DNA from: Tenacibaculum pacificus
GTDB taxonomy: Bacteria; Bacteroidota; Bacteroidia; Flavobacteriales; Flavobacteriaceae
NCBI RefSeq assembly: GCF_027941775.1
Contig: NZ_CP115917.1
Span: forward strand, 1,501,001-1,565,000
DNA length: 64,000 nt
Direction: 5' to 3'
Below the pieces are notes generated by a model. The model was not told the DNA's origin, searched no databases, and worked only from the letters and a program-made list of their open reading frames with translations. How positions within the stretch are numbered: position 1 is the stretch's first letter; every line of letters begins with the position of its first letter. This document shows positions 19,527-27,602 of this stretch, piece after piece. Position numbers and translations under genes: made by a program.

Positions 19527-20722
19527 TGAATTTTATAAAAAACCTTTTTTTACTTTTTTGGTGCTTTGTTACACTTGTTACTACTGCACAAGACATAACA
19601 TTATTATCAAAAGAAAAACAATTTATTGCGGGAGATACTATTCATTTAAAATTTAATACTAATAGTACAAAAAAGCATCAAATGTACTGTACTAATAGCT
19701 ACGGAAGTACTTTAATTAATTCTGAAGTAATTAATAATAAAATGTTTTTTAAAATACCCACTTACATAAGTAATAAAACTGGAGTTTTAAATTGGAAAAT
19801 TTTAAATAATAAAAATAATATTTCAGGACAATTTAAAATAGTACCAAAACAGCAACCTGTTTCTTTAGAAACTTATTTAGGTCCGCCAAGTATTGAAGCA
19901 GGCGGAACAGACTACACCATGTTAGTTGTAATACCTACGGATGATTTAGATAATCCTTTAAAAAAAGGTACGATAGTAAAAGTAAAACATCAATTTTTAA
20001 AATCAGAAAGAAAAACAAAGGTTTTAACTAATAATTTAATCGCTTTTAAAAATATAAATTCACCTTTAAAAAGCGGACGAATGATAATTACATCAGAATC
20101 TTTAAATTTAAATTCTAAAGAATACGATGTAAATATAATGCCTGCTATAGGTACTAATTTTAAACTATTTTTTAAAAGAAATCATAAATATGCTGATGGA
20201 AATCAAATAACAACTTTTTACACTTCTATTATAAAAGATAAAAATAGGAATGTTATCAGTGATGGTAGTTTTGTTGATTTTTTTATCACTAATAAAAAAG
20301 GGAATATGTTAAAAACATCTGGAACTACTATAAATGGTATTGCTTATGCTAAAATGATTCATCCTGAATTTGAAGATAATTGGAAAGTAAAAGCTTATAT
20401 TAATGGTATTTCAGAAAGTGATATCTTAAAAATTAATTATAAAAAAATTATAGATAAATTTGATGTAAATTTTTATGATAATAATAGGACTGTTAAAGTT
20501 GGACCTTTAAAAAGTTTTATGAATCAGATGATTCCTGACGGATTAAAAGTAAAATTAGCAATTTATAAAGATGAAAAATTATTAAATGATATTATAAAAA
20601 AATCTAAAGATGGATTTGTGTACTTTAACTTAAATTCGAACATCTATAAAAATGGCAACTACACTATAAAAATTACTGCTGCGGCAGTAACTGATACTTA
20701 TCAAGCTAAAAAACTATGGTAA
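19526..20722 (+). CDS. Secreted beta-rich protein of the polysaccharide locus
   Basis: A 398-aa protein with a signal peptide (about residues 1-22, ending TTAQD) and several predicted beta-sandwich segments (FIAGDTIHLKFNTNSTKKHQ; ISDGSFVDFFITNKKGNM, an invasin/Ig-like pattern). I do not recognise a named family. It overlaps the upstream membrane-protein gene by 1 nt and the downstream hydrolase by 7 nt, so the three are translationally coupled. A periplasmic or surface polymer-binding role in the same export process is inference. Confidence 0.7.
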   Translation: MNFIKNLFLLFWCFVTLVTTAQDITLLSKEKQFIAGDTIHLKFNTNSTKKHQMYCTNSYGSTLINSEVINNKMFFKIPTYISNKTGVLNWKILNNKNNISGQFKIVPKQQPVSLETYLGPPSIEAGGTDYTMLVVIPTDDLDNPLKKGTIVKVKHQFLKSERKTKVLTNNLIAFKNINSPLKSGRMIITSESLNLNSKEYDVNIMPAIGTNFKLFFKRNHKYADGNQITTFYTSIIKDKNRNVISDGSFVDFFITNKKGNMLKTSGTTINGIAYAKMIHPEFEDNWKVKAYINGISESDILKINYKKIIDKFDVNFYDNNRTVKVGPLKSFMNQMIPDGLKVKLAIYKDEKLLNDIIKKSKDGFVYFNLNSNIYKNGNYTIKITAAAVTDTYQAKKLW

Positions 20723-22260
20723 ATACCAAAAATATTTTAAAAATGGATAACACTAATAAAAACATAATGAGAGGTATTTTAATTTCATCTTATGTTCTTA
20801 TTATGTCAATCGTTATCTTTTTAATAAGTTCATTATATACTCATTTTAACACGGGTGCAGATAGAAGTAAAATGTTACATGTTGAAGTTAAAAAAGTAGA
20901 TCAATATTTGCCTAAAATAATTTGGAAAGAAGATGGTAATCAAGGTAGAGAGATTGATGAACAAACCTTAAATAATATCGAAAATGATTATATCGATGCT
21001 TGGTATGTAAAACATGTAGCAAATAAAACAAACCTAAAAAGTGGAATTAATGATTATTATACAAAAAATGCTCGCAAAAATTTATTCAACTTTATAGAAC
21101 ATAATAAAAAGGAAAAAATTACTATTGAAAGCACAACTTTAAAACACAATCCTAATCTTATATTTTTTAGTGAAGATGGTCAGTCAATTGTTTTAGAAGA
21201 TAAAAATGTTGTTGAATATAAAAAAATACTTAAAGATAAAAAACTTGTTTTAGAAACTACCGAAGTATCTGATTATAAAATGGTTTTATTATTAGAAGAT
21301 GGCTTTTGGAGAATTAGACATTTAGTTAAAGAAAAATCTGCCATTTTTGATAAGACTATTAAAACTACTCCTATCGATTCATTAAATATAAAAGGAATTA
21401 ATTATTATCCACAAGATACACCTTGGGATATGTTTGGTGATAATTTTGATATGAAAATTATAGAAAATGACTTTAAAATCATCAAAAAAGCAAATCTAAA
21501 TACTATCCGAATTTTTATTCAATATGAAGATTTTGGTAAAGCAAATGTAAAAATTAGTAAACTAAATAAATTAAAGCAAGTTTTAGATACTGCTGAAAAA
21601 AATAATATAAATGTTATTGTTACTTTATTTGATTTTTACGGAAACTACAATGTTTTAGACTGGACTTTAAACCATAGACATGCAGAAAGTATTGTGTCAA
21701 AATTTAAAGATCATGAAGCTATTATTGCTTGGGATATCAAAAATGAACCTAATTTAGATTTTATATCAAGAGGAAAAGAAAATGTTATTGCTTGGTTAAA
21801 TCACATGATTATTTTGGTAAAATCTATTGATAAAAAACATCCAATTACCATTGGTTGGTCAAATATTGAAAGTGCACCTATTTTAAAAGATAAAGTAGAT
21901 TTTGTTTCTTTTCATTATTATGAAGACATTAATAATTTTGAAAAAAACTATAAATCATTAAAAAATAAAATACCTAAAAAACCTATTGTTTTAGGTGAAT
22001 TTGGAGTTTCTTCTTACAATGGTATTTGGAAACCTTTTGGTAATTCAGTAAAAAAACAAGCTAATTATTATAAGATAATGCAACAACTACTTACAAAAAA
22101 AAATATTCCTTTTATGTCGTGGACTTTATACGATTTTCGTAAAGTACCAAAGGAAGTTGTTGGTAAACTTCCTTGGCGAATAAACCCTCAAAAAGAATTT
22201 GGTTTTATTGATAAAAAAGGTCGTAAAAAACCTGCTTTTAGCTATATTTCCTCTAAATAA
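20716..22260 (+). CDS. Membrane-anchored GH5-like glycoside hydrolase
   Basis: A 514-aa protein with one N-terminal TM segment (about 20-41), an NTF2-like region (about 85-210) and a TIM-barrel hydrolase (about 220-514). The barrel starts IKGINYYP. The acid/base is Glu344 in WDIKNEPN and the nucleophile Glu428 in VLGEFGVSS, the spacing of clan GH-A cellulase-like enzymes. Polysaccharide secretion operons often carry a matching hydrolase (PelA, BcsZ, PslG), so I infer trimming or clearance of the exported polymer. The ATG at 20716 overlaps the previous gene; an internal ATG at 20743 (MDNTNKN) is an alternative. Confidence 0.8.
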   Translation: MVNTKNILKMDNTNKNIMRGILISSYVLIMSIVIFLISSLYTHFNTGADRSKMLHVEVKKVDQYLPKIIWKEDGNQGREIDEQTLNNIENDYIDAWYVKHVANKTNLKSGINDYYTKNARKNLFNFIEHNKKEKITIESTTLKHNPNLIFFSEDGQSIVLEDKNVVEYKKILKDKKLVLETTEVSDYKMVLLLEDGFWRIRHLVKEKSAIFDKTIKTTPIDSLNIKGINYYPQDTPWDMFGDNFDMKIIENDFKIIKKANLNTIRIFIQYEDFGKANVKISKLNKLKQVLDTAEKNNINVIVTLFDFYGNYNVLDWTLNHRHAESIVSKFKDHEAIIAWDIKNEPNLDFISRGKENVIAWLNHMIILVKSIDKKHPITIGWSNIESAPILKDKVDFVSFHYYEDINNFEKNYKSLKNKIPKKPIVLGEFGVSSYNGIWKPFGNSVKKQANYYKIMQQLLTKKNIPFMSWTLYDFRKVPKEVVGKLPWRINPQKEFGFIDKKGRKKPAFSYISSK

Positions 22261-22261
22261 T

Positions 22262-23470
22262 TTATGATTCAACTAATACTTTTTTTGCTAATTTTTTAAC
22301 CATTATAATAGCTTCAAACTGATTTAAATACATTGCTGTAATTCTTTCCATTGGAAATGCTGTAGCTGCTTTGTAATTAGCCTCTCCTAAAGCTACTCTA
22401 TGAGATTCATTAGTTACGATTAGCTCAATTGCATTGGCTAAACTAGCTACATTTTCTGGCTCAAAAAACTCACCTCTGTATCCTTCATCTTCAACCAAAG
22501 TTGCTAAATCTCCTAAATTAGGCATTACAACTGCTTTACCATAACTACCCGCTTGATGTAAAACACCTGAACTACCTGTTGTAGATGTATAAGGAAATAC
22601 CACAACAGCACTTTCGTTAAATAAAGGAGCTACTTCCACTTCTTCAACATAGCCTGTAAATGTTATTTGAGCTACATTTTTGTATTTTTCTTTTACAGAT
22701 GCTAAATAACCTGGTACATTCGGATTGTCTGTTCCTGCAATTACTATTTCTAAATTTAAACCTGTTGATGTTCTAACTTTTTCAACAGCTTCAATCATTT
22801 TTTCAACTTTTTTATAAGTACCAAATTTACCAAAAGTCATTATTTTCAAAGCTCCTTTTGGCAATATATGTGATGGTTTATTAGGAATTTCAAATGTTCC
22901 ATGAGGAATCATTTTTACATTACTAACTTTATATTTATCTTGTAAAGTAGTTACATATTTATGCATAGTAACAGCTACAATATCAGCTTTTAAAATTAAT
23001 TTAGTTAATGTTTGTCCTATAAAATTATAAATTTTTTGTAATATTTTATTTGAAGTAAAACCTGCACTTTCTAAATTTGTTTGCTCTAAAATATTATGTA
23101 ATAATACAATAGTTGGTATTTTTTTTATCTTACAAACTAAAGGCAACATTAACCCTAAAGCTGCAGCAACTTTTTTATCACCAAACTTCATAAACTGTAA
23201 GTTAAATAATATAGCATCTGGTTTTATCGTATTTATAGCTTTTGTTACTTTTATAACATTTGTATAACTATTAAACTTCCAACATTCTTTTACTGTAATT
23301 TTACAACCATCTTCAGTAAAATGAATGTCTTTTTCTGCTGGAGTTACATCCGTCAATAAAATTAATTCAGTTACTTTTTTATTTTGTCTAAAGCTTTTTA
23401 CTAGATGATAAGCATATTCATTTAAAGTTACTTTACTTGGCGGGTATGCAGTTACAATAGCTAATTTCAT
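22262..23470 (-). CDS. Glycosyltransferase family 4 (GT-B)
   Basis: A 402-aa cytosolic GT-B transferase. The N-terminal half begins MKLAIVTAYPPSKVT. The C-terminal GT1/GT4 domain includes MTFGKFGTYKKVEKMIEAVE, FTGYVEEVEVAPLF, PYTSTTGSSGVLHQA and GEFFEPENVASLANAIE. The conserved Glu region of the sugar-nucleotide site is replaced by SSGVLHQA. It ends 1 bp beyond the stop of the convergent hydrolase and lies downstream of the flippase and STAS genes. In Pel-type systems the polymerising enzyme PelF is likewise a GT4, which makes this a candidate polymerase; that comparison is inference. Confidence 0.85.
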   Translation of the reverse strand: MKLAIVTAYPPSKVTLNEYAYHLVKSFRQNKKVTELILLTDVTPAEKDIHFTEDGCKITVKECWKFNSYTNVIKVTKAINTIKPDAILFNLQFMKFGDKKVAAALGLMLPLVCKIKKIPTIVLLHNILEQTNLESAGFTSNKILQKIYNFIGQTLTKLILKADIVAVTMHKYVTTLQDKYKVSNVKMIPHGTFEIPNKPSHILPKGALKIMTFGKFGTYKKVEKMIEAVEKVRTSTGLNLEIVIAGTDNPNVPGYLASVKEKYKNVAQITFTGYVEEVEVAPLFNESAVVVFPYTSTTGSSGVLHQAGSYGKAVVMPNLGDLATLVEDEGYRGEFFEPENVASLANAIELIVTNESHRVALGEANYKAATAFPMERITAMYLNQFEAIIMVKKLAKKVLVES

Positions 23471-23593
23471 AGTATTTTCTTTTTGATTATATTAAATTTC
23501 GTAATAAAAAAGAGTTTACAGCTATTACTATAACTGAAATGCAATTTTATGTAGTTAAAAGGTATAAAAGTTTAGTTATTATTTCTTGAAACA

Positions 23594-24832
23594 CTATTTT
23601 TCATCTTTCAAAAAGAAAAAAGATAATTGCATCAATAATAATAAAACCATTGCTAAAATTTGTACGTGTACAACCTGTTCTAAATTTTTATGAAATAAAA
23701 TAATCAAACCTATTTGTAGCATTCCAAAAAGCCCAGAAATAACAACTGGAGTGTATTTATCTAAAGACAAATAATAATATGCAAAAATGTTTGATATTGC
23801 GAAAATACCTGTCGCTATAGCATATTTCCATAATAAAGGCGTTATTGCCATATATTCATCTCCAAATAAAATGGCTATAATTTGTTCAGGAAAAAAATAA
23901 CGTGAAGTAACAATAGTAGTCGCTATTATAAAAATATAACCTATGTATTTTAGTAAAATTGGCGCTGTAGATTTCCCCTCTTTTTTTAACTGAACAACTG
24001 TTGGTAATAATAACATTACAAACATCCATGCTATAAAATAAACAACTCTACCTATTAAGGCTAATGAAGCGTACAAACCTGCATCATAAGACTCGAAATA
24101 ATGTTTTACTAATAAAATATCACTATTATTTATTATTATTTGAGTTAACTCGTAAAATGCTGTAATTATAAAAAAATTACGAACCATTTTAGATTCAGTA
24201 TTTTCTAATGATACTATTTTAGAAAAAGAAATATTTTTAAGTTCAAACGGAATTAATCCAAATATAAATGAACATAAAATACCTAAAGCAATTAATATTG
24301 AAGATTGAATATTAAAAAAATATAATAATCCGAAAGTAATTAATAAACGACTTATCATTTCTAATTGATAAGTAACAGATAATTTTTTCAACTGTTTTTT
24401 ACCTTGAAAAACACCTCTATTTACACTCATCAAAAAATAAATAGGAACTCCAAATCCAAATACAACAAACATAGTAGAAGAAGTTGTTTTAAAAAAAATT
24501 TGTAATTCTGATGCAAATACAATTATTAATATTCCTAAAAACACCCCTACAATAGCTGAGTTTTTATATATTTTTGATATAAAATTTTTAAAAACAATAT
24601 CTTCAAAAAGTACTGAAAACTTAGCTGTTACTAACTGAAAAGTCATTGCTATAAATGAAAGTACCAATAAAAAAGTAATCATAATAGCTGCATCGGCAAA
24701 CTTTGCAGGACCTAAAATTCTACCTAAAGCTAAATTATATAAATAATTTCCGCCATTTACAAGTAAAACACTAATCATAAAAATTTGTTCTGATGATATT
24801 TTATGCTTTACTTGTTTTAAAATTGGAATCAT
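23594..24832 (-). CDS. Oligosaccharide flippase-like multi-TM protein
   Basis: A 412-aa protein with about 12 hydrophobic segments and no large soluble domain, matching the Wzx/MATE-like polysaccharide flippase fold (FMISVLLVNGGNYLYNLALGRILGP at the N-terminus, and YFESYDAGLYASLALIGRVVYF, the AG(x)Y signature of Wzx). It would move a lipid-linked or growing glycan across the inner membrane. It lies 20 bp after the STAS gene and 123 bp before the GT4 gene, all co-directional. Confidence 0.82.
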   Translation of the reverse strand: MIPILKQVKHKISSEQIFMISVLLVNGGNYLYNLALGRILGPAKFADAAIMITFLLVLSFIAMTFQLVTAKFSVLFEDIVFKNFISKIYKNSAIVGVFLGILIIVFASELQIFFKTTSSTMFVVFGFGVPIYFLMSVNRGVFQGKKQLKKLSVTYQLEMISRLLITFGLLYFFNIQSSILIALGILCSFIFGLIPFELKNISFSKIVSLENTESKMVRNFFIITAFYELTQIIINNSDILLVKHYFESYDAGLYASLALIGRVVYFIAWMFVMLLLPTVVQLKKEGKSTAPILLKYIGYIFIIATTIVTSRYFFPEQIIAILFGDEYMAITPLLWKYAIATGIFAISNIFAYYYLSLDKYTPVVISGLFGMLQIGLIILFHKNLEQVVHVQILAMVLLLLMQLSFFFLKDEK

Positions 24833-24852
24833 ATTTTACCTTATTTAATTTA

Positions 24853-25131
24853 TTAAGCGACATTTATTTCATCAAAATGGTCATAAATTTCTTTGCAACC
24901 AAGACCTATAATAGAAAAATTTTTAGCTGTTTTTTTTGATTTTCTTGTCAAAATATTTATTGCATTTAAACCATCTTTAGTTATTTCGTCTAAATTATCA
25001 ATATTTATTGTTACCTGTTTATTTTTTTTGATATTAAAATCAAAAAAAATAATAAAAAATTTAGATGTTGAATTATTTAACTTTCCTTTTAAATAAAATG
25101 TTCCGTTTTTTTGTGTAATTTGTAATGCCAT
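24853..25131 (-). CDS. STAS-domain protein
   Basis: A 92-aa single-domain protein with the STAS/anti-sigma-factor-antagonist pattern (FYLKGKLNNSTSKFF; VTINIDNLDEITKDGLNAINIL; IGLGCKEIYDHFDEI). The usual phosphorylatable DSSG is TKDG here, so the family's Ser switch is absent and regulation by an anti-sigma kinase looks unlikely. It is first in the operon with the flippase and GT4. A protein-interaction role within the polysaccharide machinery is inference. Confidence 0.7.
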   Translation of the reverse strand: MALQITQKNGTFYLKGKLNNSTSKFFIIFFDFNIKKNKQVTINIDNLDEITKDGLNAINILTRKSKKTAKNFSIIGLGCKEIYDHFDEINVA

Positions 25132-25215
25132 ATTTTATATGTTTTAATTAGTAATAAAACAAATATCTCATTATTAGCATAAAAAAATATTTATTATCGA
25201 TGAAAAGCTATTTTG

Positions 25216-25230
25216 TTTAGCCCAATGACA
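25216..25230 (-). promoter_or_regulatory. Weak match to the shared LytTR-like motif, STAS/TPR intergenic region
   Basis: TTTAGCCCAATGACA matches 11 of 15 positions of the motif at 16336 and 36693, in the same orientation relative to a minus-strand operon and about 85-100 bp upstream of the STAS start. It is weak by itself; its value is in the repeated context. Confidence 0.25.
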
Positions 25231-25269
25231 AATGCTATTCCTTAACTTGCAAATAAGAAAAAAAACTAT

Positions 25270-27351
25270 ATGAAAATTAAAAATCTTACTTTTTTAGTAC
25301 TCTTTATTATAAGCAATACTCTTTTTTCACAAAATATGAAAGAAGGTTTTACCTTCTTAGAAACAGGTAAATACCAACAAGCTGAAGCTTTTTTTGAAAA
25401 CATTTTAAAATTACACCCTACCAATAAAACAGCAAGACTTTGTTATGGTAGAGCCTTAGGTTTAAACGGCAGTTCTTATAAAGCCGTTACTTTATTTACT
25501 AATCTTTTAAATGATTTCCCTTCAGATTTTGAAGTAAAATTAAATTATGCCGAATCACTTCTTTGGAATAAAAATTATAATAAAGCAGAAAATTATTATC
25601 AAAATTTAATAGTAGAAAATGATAAAAGTTTTCCTGCTCTTTTAGGATATGCAAATACATTATCGAATTTAAAAAAATTTAATAAAGCGATTAAATATGT
25701 AGACAAGGCATTATTGGTATTACCTAAAAATAAAAATGCATTAGTTTCTAAAAAATATATGCGATTAGGTTTGGCAAACAGTAAAGTAAGTTCTAAAAAT
25801 TACACCGCTGCTGAAAAAATATTAAAAGAAAATTTTATCGATTTTAAAAAAGATAAAGAAACTTTATTAAACTTAGCTAATCTTTATCTAATTTCAAATC
25901 AAATAGATAAAGCTAAAAAAACATATATTATTATTGGTGAAGATTCAACTAATAAATTAACCTCTTTAAATGGGATTTCATTAGCAAATCATCTTGACAG
26001 TAATGATAAACAAGCTTTAATAGTTAGTAAAAAAGCTATTAATCTTTTAGATAACAAGACAGAAACTACTATAACAAATCAAACTAAAGAACGTTTTATA
26101 CAAGCTCTAATATGGAATAATAAATATTCTTTAGCAGAAAAAGAAATTAACAAACTATTAATCAATAATAAAAACCCTGAAAACTGGATAATTTCATTAA
26201 GAGCAACTTTAAATATTTATAAAAGTGATTTTAAAAAAAGTATTGCTGATTATAATTTGATATTAAAAAAAGATAGTACTTCTTTTGATGGTAACTTAGG
26301 TAAAGCAAACGCACTAAAAGCTTCAGGATACTTTATAAATGCCTATAAAAGTGCTAAAAACACTTTAAAATTTTATAAAAAACAAAAAGATGCTAGTAAT
26401 TTCATTAAAAATTTAGACAAATCATTTACACCCTTTGTAGAAGTTAAAGCAGCATATTCATTTGATAATGGTAATAATGAAGCTTATTTATACTCTGCTA
26501 ATTCAGAATTTCCATTTTCAACAAAACTTAAATTATTTGGTAATTACAGCTATAGAACAACAAGTAATACTGTAACTAAAGTTAGTGGTGTTTCTAATAA
26601 TTTTTCAGCAGGAATATCTTATCAATTATTAAACAATGTAACATTTAAAGGAACTTTAGGTGTTAGTGCTTCTGATACTGATACAAATAAATTCAGTCAA
26701 TTATTAGCTGATTTATCTTTAAAAATAAAACCTTTTAAACTTCAAAATTTAGAATTAGGCTATAAAAGAGAAGTTCAAAACTTTAATGCAGATTTATTAG
26801 ATAAAGAAATTGTTCAGAATAATTTTTTAATAAATTATAGTTTAAATACCAATTTTAAACTCGGTTGGTACACACAGCTTTACTACACTTCTCAGAATGA
26901 TGGTAATACTCGAAACTTATTATTCTCTTCACTTTATTACAATATATTTAAAAAACCATCTTTAAAAGCTGGTATCAATTATCAAAATATATCTTTTAAA
27001 AATCAAGTTCCTACTATTTATTTTAGTCCTAGTAAGTTTAGTGCTGCTGAAATTTTTATCAATATTATAAAAGATGAAAATATAGCTAAAAAGAAAGAAT
27101 GCTTTTATGAACTAACTGCTGCAACAGGATTTCAGTTTATTGAAAATAATAAAAAACAAAGCACTTATAGAATTCAAGCTAAATTAGGATATAAATTTTC
27201 AGAACGCAGTTTATTAAATTTATATGGAACTCAAAGTAATATAGCATCTGCTACAACAGCTACAGGTGCTTCAGATTTTACTTTTACCGAAATTGGTTTA
27301 CGATTTAAATGGTACTTTTTAAAGAAACCTTTTTTCAAACAAAAGAAATAA
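25270..27351 (+). CDS. TPR protein with C-terminal outer-membrane beta-barrel
   Basis: A 693-aa exported protein: signal peptide (1-20, ending LFSQN), about ten TPR-like helical repeats (about 25-385; FLETGKYQQAEAFFENILKLHP, LLGYANTLSNLKKFNKAIKYVD), then a beta-strand-rich domain (about 395-693) with alternating aromatic/polar residues (LFGNYSYRTTS, LGWYTQLYYTSQNDG, LGYKFSERSLLNLYGTQ). This is the layout of BcsC, PgaA and PelB: periplasmic TPR scaffold plus outer-membrane pore. I infer the outer-membrane exporter of this locus. It is divergent from the STAS-flippase-GT4 operon. Confidence 0.82.
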   Translation: MKIKNLTFLVLFIISNTLFSQNMKEGFTFLETGKYQQAEAFFENILKLHPTNKTARLCYGRALGLNGSSYKAVTLFTNLLNDFPSDFEVKLNYAESLLWNKNYNKAENYYQNLIVENDKSFPALLGYANTLSNLKKFNKAIKYVDKALLVLPKNKNALVSKKYMRLGLANSKVSSKNYTAAEKILKENFIDFKKDKETLLNLANLYLISNQIDKAKKTYIIIGEDSTNKLTSLNGISLANHLDSNDKQALIVSKKAINLLDNKTETTITNQTKERFIQALIWNNKYSLAEKEINKLLINNKNPENWIISLRATLNIYKSDFKKSIADYNLILKKDSTSFDGNLGKANALKASGYFINAYKSAKNTLKFYKKQKDASNFIKNLDKSFTPFVEVKAAYSFDNGNNEAYLYSANSEFPFSTKLKLFGNYSYRTTSNTVTKVSGVSNNFSAGISYQLLNNVTFKGTLGVSASDTDTNKFSQLLADLSLKIKPFKLQNLELGYKREVQNFNADLLDKEIVQNNFLINYSLNTNFKLGWYTQLYYTSQNDGNTRNLLFSSLYYNIFKKPSLKAGINYQNISFKNQVPTIYFSPSKFSAAEIFINIIKDENIAKKKECFYELTAATGFQFIENNKKQSTYRIQAKLGYKFSERSLLNLYGTQSNIASATTATGASDFTFTEIGLRFKWYFLKKPFFKQKK

Positions 27352-27551
27352 TTATTTTTTGAGTTACTATTAATAATATACTCTTTTTAAATACTACCTC
27401 ATCAGCTTTTAAAGCAAAAAAAAAATATTGATATTTCTATTGTAATAAAAAATAAAGGTCTTAATATCTATTTTAATTAATAAAATTATTTAATCATACG
27501 GTGTGTCTTTTTTAACAAGTTACATAGTTTTATAATTATAAATTTTAATAA

Positions 27552-27581
27552 AAAACCTGAACGTTTTAGTGTTCAGGTTTT
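27552..27581. terminator. Bidirectional terminator
   Basis: A perfect 11-bp stem AAAACCTGAAC (27552-27562) / GTTCAGGTTTT (27571-27581) with an 8-nt loop separates the convergent TPR and T9SS-cargo genes. Confidence 0.85.
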
Positions 27582-27602
27582 ACTTATTATAATAGATTTT
27601 TT

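Noticed and set aside
24853..25131. Partner-switching anti-sigma antagonist controlled by a serine kinase
   Set aside because: The DSSG phosphorylation motif is replaced by TKDG and no RsbW-type kinase gene is present in the window.
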